From Bacteroidota bacterium (GTDB lineage Bacteria; Bacteroidota; Bacteroidia; B-17B0; Aurantibacillaceae): a stretch of 49,527 nucleotides of DNA. The translations under genes and the position numbers were made by a program. This document shows positions 1 through 7,099 of this stretch, piece after piece; positions within the stretch are counted from its first letter, which is position 1; each line of letters starts with the position of its first letter. The stretch is from the NCBI GenBank assembly GCA_013297775.1, contig JAAFIL010000026.1, forward strand, positions 1 to 49,527, given 5' to 3'. A model generated the notes under the pieces. It did no database searches. It saw only the letters and a program-made list of their open reading frames with translations, and had not been told where the DNA came from.

Positions 1-127
1 AGTATTTCTAACGAATTAGAATTAAAAAAATTTCGTCTAAGATTGGACTCTTTTAAATGTACAAATGGTATTATTTAGGATTGTAGGTTTTTGTTCGAGA
101 TAAGATTAAATACTAAATCATTTGGCG

Positions 128-982
128 TTAAGCAACATTGGGTTTAACCTTTAATTTAAACGATCGCCAAATCATATAAATGCCCAAGAGTATAAACGGA
201 ATGCTTAACAATTGCCCCATGTTATACGTTAATTGGTTTTCAAAGGCTTCTTGATTTTCCTTTAAAAATTCATCTAAAAACCGTTCAACAAATAACAATA
301 CACACAGCAACCCAAACATGAAGCCTGGCCCGAATGCTTGGCGTTTATGTTTCCAAAGCCAATACATAACTATTGCCAAAAAAAAGCAATAAATAGCTTC
401 GTATAATTGTGCTGGATGGCGCGGCAAATCATCGGTTTGCTTAAAAACAAATGCCCACGGTACATCGGTTACTTTACCAATAATTTCGCTATTAATAAGA
501 TTGCCAATACGAATAAAAAAAGCCGCCAAAGGAACCACAACAACTAATCGGTCAAATAACCACAAGGCATTTTCTTTGGTTTTACGACAATATAAAATCA
601 TCGCTATAATAATACCAACAGCCCCACCATGGCTGGCCAACCCCCCTTCGTAAACTTTTAATAAATTTAAAGGATGCGATAAATACCCTTCTTGTATTAG
701 CAAACCTGTAACACTGTCGTACTCATCGAACAAAGGCCCATAAAATAAACAATGCCCTAAGCGTGCGCCCAACACCGTTCCTAAAATAATATATAAGGTA
801 AGCGAGTCTAATGCTTTTTCGGTTCGCCCCTCCGCTTTAAAAATACGGTTCATAATAAAATGACTAGCCAAGAAGGCTAAAGCCCACATTAAACCATACC
901 AACGCACGGGCCAATTTATACCAGGTATAGTAAAAATGTTAGGATTGGGATCCCATTGAATGTATAAAAGCGAAGACAACAT
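128..982 (-). CDS. lgt: Prolipoprotein diacylglyceryl transferase
   Basis: Inner-membrane enzyme that moves diacylglycerol from phosphatidylglycerol to the lipobox cysteine of prelipoproteins, the first step of lipoprotein maturation. From this start the protein has 284 residues, normal for Lgt, with about seven hydrophobic segments. Family motifs visible are IQWDPNPNIF and WYGLMW near the N-terminus, GARLGHCLFY, GGLASHGG, RIGNLINSE (the Lgt signature) and RHPAQLYEA. The open frame extends upstream to 1114, but those 44 extra residues have no counterpart in Lgt, and a perfect -7 box (TACATTTG, 997-1004) lies inside that extension. The ATG at 982 is therefore chosen. lspA, the next enzyme of the pathway, is in this window (13588-14280) but not adjacent. 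The GNAT gene at 1130 is divergent. Confidence 0.95.
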   Translation of the reverse strand: MLSSLLYIQWDPNPNIFTIPGINWPVRWYGLMWALAFLASHFIMNRIFKAEGRTEKALDSLTLYIILGTVLGARLGHCLFYGPLFDEYDSVTGLLIQEGYLSHPLNLLKVYEGGLASHGGAVGIIIAMILYCRKTKENALWLFDRLVVVVPLAAFFIRIGNLINSEIIGKVTDVPWAFVFKQTDDLPRHPAQLYEAIYCFFLAIVMYWLWKHKRQAFGPGFMFGLLCVLLFVERFLDEFLKENQEAFENQLTYNMGQLLSIPFILLGIYMIWRSFKLKVKPNVA

Positions 983-996
983 TTTAAAAATAGTTA

Positions 997-1004
997 CAAA
1001 TGTA
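997..1004 (-). promoter_or_regulatory. -7 promoter box of lgt
   Basis: On the minus strand this reads TACATTTG, an exact match to the Bacteroidota -7 consensus TAnnTTTG. It lies 14 nt upstream of the chosen lgt ATG. No good -33 TTG was seen. It helps decide the lgt start, because a start at 1114 would lie upstream of it. Confidence 0.5.
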
Positions 1005-1129
1005 AGCATTAAGCCCACGCTTACTGGATAATTTTTATAAACAGCTTCCAAATAGATTATTGCTTTAATACCTTTATATTTAACTATAAATAGAAAGCAG
1101 ATTTTATCTGCCATTTAATCAAAAATAAA

Positions 1130-1687
1130 ATGATGTCTTTTAACTTGCAACCTCTGCTAAACGATGAATGGGTGGTGTTGCGCCCGTTGGTTAGTACCGA
1201 TTTTGAACTGTTGTATGCCGTTGCCGCCGATCCACTTATTTGGGAACAGCATCCTAATAAAAACCGTTACCAACGCGAAGTGTTTGAAACGTATTTTAAG
1301 GGGGCGATTGACTCGAAAGGAGCTTTACTCATTTTAGAGGCGAAAACCCAAGCCATTATTGGTTGCTCGCGGTTTTATGATGTGGCCCCTACTCAAAAAA
1401 GTTTACACATTGGGTACACCTTTTTAAAGCGAAGCCATTGGGGTGGCATGTATAACACGTCTGCAAAAACGTTGATGCTTAACCATGCCTTCGGGTTTGT
1501 AGATTGTGTTTTGTTTCACATTGGTGCTGGCAACTTACGCTCGCAAATAGCCATTACCCGTTTAGGGGGCAAAAAAATAGCGGAACTCGAAGTGGCGTAT
1601 TATGGCGAACCCGAAAAACTTAACTTTGTATATGAAATTCAAAAATCAGTTTGGTTAACCCGTAATTTCGAGACAAAAGGTCTTTAG
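1130..1687 (+). CDS. GNAT family N-acetyltransferase (RimJ/RimL-like)
   Basis: A 185-residue protein with the layout of GNAT acetyltransferases of the RimJ/RimL type, which transfer acetyl from acetyl-CoA to an amine. It opens with NEWVVLRPL followed by FELLYAVAADPLIWEQHP, the typical beta1-alpha1 start of the 'RL RPL..D...L' group. A central strand (ALLILEAKTQAIIGCSRFYDV) leads to HIGYTFLKRSHWGGMYN, where the acetyl-CoA pyrophosphate loop is expected. LFHIGAGNLRSQIAITRLGGKK matches the conserved 'N.RS..a..klGf' region. The substrate cannot be told from sequence. The gene stands alone, divergent from lgt with a 147-bp gap. A second methionine directly follows the first, so the start could be one codon later. 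Confidence 0.85.
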   Translation: MMSFNLQPLLNDEWVVLRPLVSTDFELLYAVAADPLIWEQHPNKNRYQREVFETYFKGAIDSKGALLILEAKTQAIIGCSRFYDVAPTQKSLHIGYTFLKRSHWGGMYNTSAKTLMLNHAFGFVDCVLFHIGAGNLRSQIAITRLGGKKIAELEVAYYGEPEKLNFVYEIQKSVWLTRNFETKGL

Positions 1688-1770
1688 AATAAACCTATAA
1701 CTCGATTAAATAGTAGTTTATATGGAAATAGTACGCAAAGGCGCAGAGTTCGCAAAGGATGAAATTAAAC
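1682..1770 (+). repeat. Dispersed repeat, family D copy 1
   Basis: The stretch CTTTAGAATAAA..CTATAACT.GATTAAATA, then ACGCAAAG.GCGCAGAG..CGCAAAGG and GAAATTAAA, recurs at 23474-23565 in the same order. The GCGCAGAG-CGCAAAGG core is flanked by similar AT-rich sequence in both copies, so the shared unit is about 90 bp. No ORF is supported in it. It lies directly behind the GNAT stop codon. Confidence 0.6.
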
Positions 1771-1898
1771 TTAACTCATGAACTAATCTATGCGTTAAGT
1801 TAGATGCAATAGCTAGTTGAATGGCTCAGTTTTAATTAGACTCCATTTTGAGAAAGCTTACTTTAAAATACTCTCAAAAGCAAATGTATTTTATCTAG

Positions 1899-2927
1899 TT
1901 AATATTTAACTACTTTTTTGGTTAATACACCTTGATTTGTTTTTAATTTAAAGAAATAAATGCCAGTACTTAATTCGTTTAAATGGCACGAAGCCGTGTT
2001 CGTATTGGTGTATGCCTTACGGTGTACTAATTGGCCTAATTGGTTGTAAACTTCTAGTTCAAACGCGTTAATGGATGGGTTTGTAAACTCAAGCATAACT
2101 AAATCTGTTGCTGGATTGGGGTATAACTGCACATCGCTGGCACTTAAATTATACTCTTTTAAACCAATAGGAATGGCACTAGCGTTAATGGACATACCCG
2201 CAGTAACAGTAGGAGAACTACCGGCCGTAACAATTCTTTGATAGCTAACATTAACAATTGGAAATTTTTCGGAGGCGTGGTAGTATTGGAAATTAGTAGC
2301 ATTGATGGTAGCTGTTGCAATTAATAGAGAGGCTGTTAAACTTTGTGTAGCGCGCACTTGTAATACATTCGATAAAGTAATTCCGCCAGGTAAAATAAGG
2401 GTTCCATTGCCGCTTGCACTAACGGTTTGGTTGCCTGTTGCATTGGCGGTTAAGGCACCCAAGGTAACCGACCCTGCAATGGGGTCTATTACATTGTATC
2501 CAAATGCAATTGGCCACACCGCAACAATGGCACTGTTGCTAAAGTTAAACCCACCGCCCGAAAACGATTGGCCTAAAAGTTCGAACTGGGTGGGTGTGGT
2601 TTTATAATACGTGTAAACGCTCCCTGAATTGCCTACTTCAACTAAATTGCAACCTGCATAATTGCTGGCACTTGCTACTGCGGCTGCCGTTGTAAACGAA
2701 TAAGGGATTTCTACATTACTACCTACACGTTTGGTGGCAGCCGAAAAATTCCATACTTGGGCAGCACCCGTAGATTTTGGTATTATTGCTACTGAGTCGT
2801 AAGCTACATTGGTATAAGTATTGCCAGCAACGGGTTCGTTGGCTAATTTGGTTAAGGTTAATTGAGCATTTACGTTTAAACCAGCTATGCCAATAAAAGC
2901 AGTAAAAAGAAAGTAAAGTTTTTTCAT
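1899..2927 (-). CDS. Secreted T9SS type A sorting-domain protein
   Basis: A 342-residue protein with an N-terminal signal peptide (KKLYFLFTAFIGIAGLNVNA, predicted cleavage before QLTL). A Thr/Ala/Asn-rich beta-strand-like middle follows. The C-terminal 75 residues form a T9SS type A sorting domain: LYPNPATD, then LEVYNQLGQLVH, then LSTGIYFFKLKTNQG and a final KKVVKY. Such proteins cross the outer membrane through the Bacteroidota-specific type IX system and are released or anchored after the domain is removed. The middle resembles no enzyme family I recognise; it is probably a surface or secreted protein of unknown role. A good promoter (2948-2978) precedes it. Confidence 0.85.
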   Translation of the reverse strand: MKKLYFLFTAFIGIAGLNVNAQLTLTKLANEPVAGNTYTNVAYDSVAIIPKSTGAAQVWNFSAATKRVGSNVEIPYSFTTAAAVASASNYAGCNLVEVGNSGSVYTYYKTTPTQFELLGQSFSGGGFNFSNSAIVAVWPIAFGYNVIDPIAGSVTLGALTANATGNQTVSASGNGTLILPGGITLSNVLQVRATQSLTASLLIATATINATNFQYYHASEKFPIVNVSYQRIVTAGSSPTVTAGMSINASAIPIGLKEYNLSASDVQLYPNPATDLVMLEFTNPSINAFELEVYNQLGQLVHRKAYTNTNTASCHLNELSTGIYFFKLKTNQGVLTKKVVKY

Positions 2928-2947
2928 GTAAAAGTATTAAGGTTAAA

Positions 2948-2978
2948 CAAATGTAATTTTTCCTTTTGTTAAAACCAA
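2948..2978 (-). promoter_or_regulatory. Bacteroidota promoter of the T9SS protein gene
   Basis: On the minus strand a -33 element TTG (2976-2978) is followed after 20 nt by TACATTTG (2948-2955), an exact TAnnTTTG -7 box. It lies about 20 nt upstream of the ATG at 2927. This is the most complete two-part promoter in the window. Confidence 0.6.
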
Positions 2979-3033
2979 TCTTTCTGCACCGAATATAAAC
3001 CGTTACACTAAATTTTGAGAAGTTGTTTCTTTA

Positions 3034-3200
3034 AACCTAGATTATGCAATAGGAATCTATTACGAGTCGAAATCTCTTCAAAACAGTAAACTTCGTCACT
3101 TTTTCTTCTTCACCATAGCAACACTATGCCTCAGTCGAAAAAGTGCCTGTTTTATTGGGCTTTCACCTCTCACTACGATTCCTATTACATAATCTAGGTT
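3034..3200 (+). repeat. 167-bp palindromic element, family P copy 1
   Basis: Terminal arms 3034-3057 and 3177-3200 are inverted repeats of 24 bp with one mismatch (AACCTAGATTATG...). Nested inside are further complementary pairs: AAAACAG (3080-3086) with CTGTTTT (3147-3153), CACTTTTTC (3097-3105) with GAAAAAGTG (3137-3145), and an apical CATAG (3114-3118) with CTATG (3124-3128). The whole unit can fold into one long hairpin. A second copy is at 23626-23788. No coding potential is seen. Confidence 0.8.
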
Positions 3201-3223
3201 AAATTAAAGTGACACCTCTTTTT

Positions 3224-3490
3224 GCGTGAGGGATATTTCGACTTCGCTCAATATAAATTTAGCAACAGCCCAATGCGGGGTTTGGCGTGGTTTTGTGCAA
3301 GTGAGGAGGCGACTTTAGAAGCCACCGCAGCGACTTCGGCAAGCTCAGCGCAGGCTGCAACAAAAGCCGCCAAAGCCGCATTGGCTAGAGCCGAAAGCCC
3401 GACCCCGACTTCAATCGTAAATAGATTGTTTTAACTACATAACTCGTTTATGATTAAGCCTAACATTAGAAATGAATAAGGGGACACGCC
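3224..3490 (+). repeat. Structured dispersed repeat, family R copy 1 (possible ncRNA)
   Basis: It begins with GCGTGAGGGAT and ends with GGGGACACGCC, so the termini (GCGTG / CACGC) can pair. In between come CAGCCC, a GC-rich centre with AAAGCCGCCAAAG..., AATTGGCTAGAG-like and AGCCCGACCCC blocks. Two more copies lie at 17954-18174 and 21648-21909. The conserved ends and blocks with a variable interior suggest a structured RNA or mobile repeat. Rfam's Flavo-1 motif of Bacteroidota is a candidate identity from memory only. The 70-codon open frame inside it is judged spurious. Confidence 0.6.
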
Positions 3491-3557
3491 AAAAAACACG
3501 AAGCAGGCTATTAATTTGATGTGAACATTTGTGTATGAGTTATTCGGTAACAGGACA

Positions 3558-4037
3558 TCATTTTTTATAAATAAGAGCCACGGCATAAGCGTTAACGCCC
3601 TCTTCGCGACCCACATACCCTAATTTTTCGTTGGTGGTTGCTTTAATGGAGATTTCGTTTTCGGTAACTTTCATAATAGGGGCTAACACCGCTTGCATGG
3701 TTTTAATGTGTGGATTAATTTTTGGAGCTTCTAAACTCAAGGTGGCATCTACGTTTCCGATGGCATATCCATTTTCATCGAGTAATTGCACTACCTCGGC
3801 TAATAATACTTTGCTATCGGCACCTTTGTATTTGGGATTGGTGTTGGGGAAATGAAACCCAATGTCTCTGAGGTTAGCAGCACCTAACAAGGCATCGCAT
3901 ATAGCGTGTAGCAACACATCTGCGTCGCTGTGCCCTACGCAACCTTTGTCAAACTCTAAGCGAATGCCTCCTAACCAAAGTGCTCTCCCTTCTCCTAGGG
4001 GATGCACGTCGTAACCAAATCCAACACGTATATTCAT
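3558..4037 (-). CDS. ispF: 2-C-methyl-D-erythritol 2,4-cyclodiphosphate synthase
   Basis: Enzyme of the MEP isoprenoid pathway. It cyclises 4-diphosphocytidyl-2-C-methyl-erythritol 2-phosphate with release of CMP, as a homotrimer with a metal at each active site. At 159 residues it has full family length. The metal ligands are in GYDVHPLGEG (Asp and His) and GHSDADVLLHA (His). DIGFHFP and SIKATTNEKLGYVGR, both conserved in IspF, are also present. It is the last gene of pgk / lipoprotein / ispF: the lipoprotein stop codon lies one base upstream of the ispF ATG, so translation is probably coupled. Confidence 0.96.
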   Translation of the reverse strand: MNIRVGFGYDVHPLGEGRALWLGGIRLEFDKGCVGHSDADVLLHAICDALLGAANLRDIGFHFPNTNPKYKGADSKVLLAEVVQLLDENGYAIGNVDATLSLEAPKINPHIKTMQAVLAPIMKVTENEISIKATTNEKLGYVGREEGVNAYAVALIYKK

Positions 4038-4038
4038 T

Positions 4039-4233
4039 TTATTTTTTTAAGTAACAATCTGTATCGCTCGAAGACAAACTTTTGCAATACCGTTTGGCTT
4101 GCCCCTTTGTGCCTTCTTTTTCGCCGGCATTATACGTTTTAAAACTATTTTTACACTCGCAGGTGTAGGTTTTTTTGCAAGCACTTGTAAGCGTGATGAG
4201 GCTGGCGACTATAAGTATAAATATATATTTCAT
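4039..4233 (-). CDS. Small Cys-rich putative lipoprotein
   Basis: A 64-residue protein starting with a short lipoprotein signal peptide that ends in the lipobox LTSAC, so lipidation at Cys19 is predicted. The mature part is about 45 residues, polar and Lys/Ser-rich, with four more cysteines (TCEC, YCK, CYLK) that could form disulfides. Its ATG overlaps the pgk stop codon (ATGA) and its stop lies one base before ispF. This spacing is the best evidence that the short frame is a real gene. The function is unknown; similar small lipoproteins with a C-x-C motif are common in Bacteroidota. Confidence 0.75.
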   Translation of the reverse strand: MKYIFILIVASLITLTSACKKTYTCECKNSFKTYNAGEKEGTKGQAKRYCKSLSSSDTDCYLKK

Positions 4234-5426
4234 GCGTTTTCGATGGCACTTACGCCCGGTAAATTTCCTTGTTCGATGTACTCTAATAAGGCACCGCCGC
4301 CTGTGCTTACATAGCTTACTTGTGTGGATAAGTTGTATTTATTAATAGCGGCCACACTATCGCCGCCGCCTATTAATGAATATGCCCCTTGTTGAGTGGC
4401 TTCTACAATAGCGTAGGCGGCTTGTTGGGTACCATTTTCAAAATTACTCATTTCAAAAACGCCCATAGGACCATTCCATAAAATGGTTTTACTGTTTTTA
4501 ATAACGTCGCCATATATTTTTACACTCTCGGGGCCAATGTCTAAGCCCATCCACGCATCGGGTATTTGATTGATAACAACCGTTTGAATGGCGGCATCGT
4601 TAGCAAAGTTATCGGCAATAACGGCATCAACGGGTAAATGCAATTGAACGCCTTTTGCTTTGGCTTTTTCAATGAGTTCGCGGGCGGTGTCTAATCGGTC
4701 GTCTTCACATAACGATTTACCAATTTGTCCGCCGAGGGCCTTTATGAAGGTAAAGGCCATGCCACCACCAATTAAAATATGATTGGCACGATTCATGAGT
4801 TGTTCGATGATTAAAATTTTATCGCTCACTTTTGCGCCACCAATAATAGCGGTAAATGGTTTTTCGGCATGGGTTAGCACTTTAGTAATGCTGGCTATTT
4901 CGTTAGCCATTACATACCCAAAACATTTCTTCGAGGGTTCAAAAAACTGAGCCATTACCGCCGTAGAGGCGTGGGCGCGGTGGGCGGTGCCAAACGCATC
5001 GTTTACATAAACAGTACCGTGTTGACTTAGGGTTTTTGCAAAGGACTCGTTTCCTTTTTCTTCTTCTTTATAAAATCGTAGATTTTCGAGGAGCAATACT
5101 TCGCCTGGTTTTAAGGCGGCTGATTGAGCTAATGCTTCGGGGCTAATGCAATCGTTGATAAATTGAATGGGTACGCCCAGTAATTGACTAATGCTACTTA
5201 CAATGTGGCGCAACGAATATTTATCGTTAGGTCCTTCTTTAGGCCGACCCAAATGGCTCATCAACACAAGGCTACCACCATCTTTCAAAATTTTTTTCAA
5301 AGTTGGAATAGCGGCTTTAATACGCGTTAAATCACTCACTTCCAATTGGTCGTTGAGAGGCACGTTAAAATCAACACGAACTACTGCGCATTGATTGGCA
5401 AAATTTATGGAGTCAACCGTTTTCAT
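4230..5426 (-). CDS. pgk: Phosphoglycerate kinase
   Basis: Cytosolic glycolytic enzyme that transfers phosphate from 1,3-bisphosphoglycerate to ADP. At 398 residues it has the normal bacterial length. Motifs in order are RVDFNVPL, SHLGRP, RFYKEEEKG, VNDAFGTAHRAHAS, GGAKVSDK, GGGMAFTF, LWNGPMGVFE and the nucleotide loop GGGDSVAA. The substrate arginines and the catalytic hinge motifs are all present. A -7 box (TATATTTG, 5441-5448) precedes it. It is the first gene of a compact operon with a small lipoprotein and ispF. The product of Pgk's neighbouring glycolytic steps (glyceraldehyde 3-phosphate and pyruvate) feeds the MEP pathway, which may explain the pairing; this last point is inference. 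Confidence 0.97.
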   Translation of the reverse strand: MKTVDSINFANQCAVVRVDFNVPLNDQLEVSDLTRIKAAIPTLKKILKDGGSLVLMSHLGRPKEGPNDKYSLRHIVSSISQLLGVPIQFINDCISPEALAQSAALKPGEVLLLENLRFYKEEEKGNESFAKTLSQHGTVYVNDAFGTAHRAHASTAVMAQFFEPSKKCFGYVMANEIASITKVLTHAEKPFTAIIGGAKVSDKILIIEQLMNRANHILIGGGMAFTFIKALGGQIGKSLCEDDRLDTARELIEKAKAKGVQLHLPVDAVIADNFANDAAIQTVVINQIPDAWMGLDIGPESVKIYGDVIKNSKTILWNGPMGVFEMSNFENGTQQAAYAIVEATQQGAYSLIGGGDSVAAINKYNLSTQVSYVSTGGGALLEYIEQGNLPGVSAIENA

Positions 5427-5440
5427 AATAGATTAGAACG

Positions 5441-5448
5441 CAAATATA
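5441..5448 (-). promoter_or_regulatory. -7 promoter box of the pgk operon
   Basis: Minus strand TATATTTG, an exact TAnnTTTG match, 14 nt upstream of the pgk ATG. The -33 position holds only T-rich sequence without a clear TTG. Confidence 0.45.
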
Positions 5449-5498
5449 AAGCAATTGAAATGGGTTCATTAAAAAGAAATGCACAAAAACCTAACGAA

Positions 5499-5942
5499 TT
5501 AAAACCGTCCCTTTGCCACTACCATGCAGGTAAACCTACTAATGCAGCACAGTTCGTTGGCTTCGTTAAATAATTTAATTTCCCAAATGTGAAGTTTACC
5601 ACTAATGTTAATGGGTTTGCACACGCCTTTTACATAGCCACTTAGCACGGCTTTAATATGATTGGCATTAATTTCGATGCCTACGCCAATAAATAACTCG
5701 CGGTTAACGCAACACCAAGTGGCCACGCTGCCCATAGTTTCGGCCAAGGCAACCGATGCGCCACCATGTAACAAGCCAAAAGGTTGTTTGGTTTTTTCGT
5801 TAACGGGCATGGTGGCTACTAAAAAGTTGTTACCCATTTCGGTAAACACAATGCCCATGTTTTGGCCCAAGGAGCCTTGGTTTAAAGTATTTAAGGCCTC
5901 AAGGTTTAATGTACCTTGCCAAATTGAAGAAAGAGTTTCCAT
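5499..5942 (-). CDS. Hotdog-fold thioesterase (PaaI/MenI-like)
   Basis: A 147-residue single-domain hotdog protein that should hydrolyse an acyl-CoA thioester. The motif QPFGLLHGGASVALAETMGSVA is the family core: the HGG turn, then the Glu of the central helix that acts as general base. The segment VGIEINANHIKAV matches the strand that follows in the PaaI and YbgC-like dihydroxynaphthoyl-CoA thioesterase (MenI) group. A menaquinone role is plausible for a Bacteroidota cell, but no other men gene is nearby, so the substrate is open. A -7 box TATCTTTG lies at 5951-5958. Confidence 0.85.
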   Translation of the reverse strand: METLSSIWQGTLNLEALNTLNQGSLGQNMGIVFTEMGNNFLVATMPVNEKTKQPFGLLHGGASVALAETMGSVATWCCVNRELFIGVGIEINANHIKAVLSGYVKGVCKPINISGKLHIWEIKLFNEANELCCISRFTCMVVAKGRF

Positions 5943-5950
5943 AAGATTTA

Positions 5951-5958
5951 CAAAGATA
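5951..5958 (-). promoter_or_regulatory. -7 promoter box of the thioesterase gene
   Basis: Minus strand TATCTTTG (TAnnTTTG), 8 nt upstream of the ATG at 5942, which implies a very short leader. No -33 TTG is evident. Confidence 0.4.
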
Positions 5959-6001
5959 CACGTTTGCTTGTGGAGGTCTTTATAAATTTGAAAGCTATCT
6001 C

Positions 6002-6031
6002 TTGTTTTTTAATTAAATTTCTTTACATTTA
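6002..6031 (+). promoter_or_regulatory. Probable promoter of the second T9SS-type gene
   Basis: TTG (6002-6004), a 19-nt spacer, then TACATTTA (6024-6031), which differs from TAnnTTTG at the last base only. The ATG at 6038 is 6 nt further on, so the transcript could be nearly leaderless. Confidence 0.4.
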
Positions 6032-6037
6032 TTCTAC

Positions 6038-7096
6038 ATGCGAAAACATAAATGGTTTATACTTTGTGTATGTTGTGTATTTAGCCTTTCGTTGTATGGG
6101 CAAATGGTTTGTAATGCCTCGGGCGATGTGTTTGTGTTTACCTCTTACGATGGGGGCAATTTAACGATTGATGTGGACATGAATATTGCGGGGATTAAAA
6201 TTGGAGTTCGCTCGTATGAACGCACGAGCGTTACTATTGTGGGTACTTACTCGGCTAATGTAGATACTGTAATTATTAGAGGCTTTAATAGCGGCAACAA
6301 TCATTGTCCGCCAGCAGTTACTACCAATACCGTTGTGCAAGCGGCGCCCGCTACTGTAAAAATTTATAACAACGGTAGCTTTTCGCCTTACTATAATTAT
6401 ACGTGTGGTGGATTAACGGCTACTAATGCCATCATCTCTTTTTTTACGAATGGTGCGGCTTCGCGTTTAAGAGGTTATACGGGGTTTTATGGGTGTTGGT
6501 GTAACCCGCAAAAGCTTAGTATTTCGGCTTTGTATTGTTGCAAAGGGGCTTACAGTTGTTTCACGGCATTGCCATTAACGCTTGTAGATTTTAATGCCTT
6601 TAAGAAAAGTGCAACCGCTACACAATTAACGTGGAGGGTTGAAGATGAAACGGAATTGGTGCATTACGATGTGCAGTATAGTGAGGATGCGGAGCGGTTT
6701 GTAACTTTTCAATCGGCGTTAGTAAAGGCACAAAAAGCAAGCCCAACCGTTTATTCGGTTACACATACTCATTTTTTTGTGGGAAATAAAAATAGATACT
6801 ACCGCTTAAAATATAATTACGCCAACGGTTCGCATACTTACTCTGATATTATAAGTGAAACAGATGTAACGGAACAAGTACCCGTTCTTGTAAATACATA
6901 TACCTCTAAAACACTTCATTTTACGGGCATTGTAGGCGAGCAAACAATTGAGGTGAGCAATTATAATCAGCAGTTGTGTTTAAAAAGTACCCTTTCGGTG
7001 GATAGGCCGTTTGTTAATGTGGAACAGTTGCCCTCTGGCTTTTATTTTATAAAACACATTGGCAGTGGGCAGTTTTATAAGTTTATAAAAGAGTAG
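6038..7096 (+). CDS. Secreted protein with probable T9SS C-terminal region
   Basis: A 352-residue protein with a signal peptide (core FILCVCCVFSLSLYG, cleavage near QMVC). The first half is Gly/Asn/Thr-rich with eight to ten cysteines (e.g. CGG, CWCNP, CCKGAYSC), suggesting a disulfide-bonded beta structure. From about residue 190 comes LTLVDFNAFKKSATATQLTWRVEDETELVHYDVQYSEDAERF, the linker-type module ('L..F.a......v.L.W.t..E.n...F.ve.S.dg..f') often found just before T9SS sorting domains. The C-terminus (LPSGFYFIKHIGSGQFYKFIKE) matches the last strands of a type A sorting domain, although the usual YPNP motif is missing. Function unknown. It is convergent with the Hsp70 operon, 3 bp away. 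Confidence 0.75.
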   Translation: MRKHKWFILCVCCVFSLSLYGQMVCNASGDVFVFTSYDGGNLTIDVDMNIAGIKIGVRSYERTSVTIVGTYSANVDTVIIRGFNSGNNHCPPAVTTNTVVQAAPATVKIYNNGSFSPYYNYTCGGLTATNAIISFFTNGAASRLRGYTGFYGCWCNPQKLSISALYCCKGAYSCFTALPLTLVDFNAFKKSATATQLTWRVEDETELVHYDVQYSEDAERFVTFQSALVKAQKASPTVYSVTHTHFFVGNKNRYYRLKYNYANGSHTYSDIISETDVTEQVPVLVNTYTSKTLHFTGIVGEQTIEVSNYNQQLCLKSTLSVDRPFVNVEQLPSGFYFIKHIGSGQFYKFIKE

Positions 7097-7099
7097 GGT

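Noticed and set aside
983-1114. Longer lgt reading with a 44-residue N-terminal extension
   Set aside because: The extension is not part of the Lgt family and contains a perfect promoter box.
3222-3434. 70-codon plus-strand frame beginning REGYFDFAQYK
   Set aside because: It lies wholly in a family R repeat. A similar peptide start recurs in the repeat at 21648, but the frames diverge afterwards, so repeat identity at DNA level explains it.
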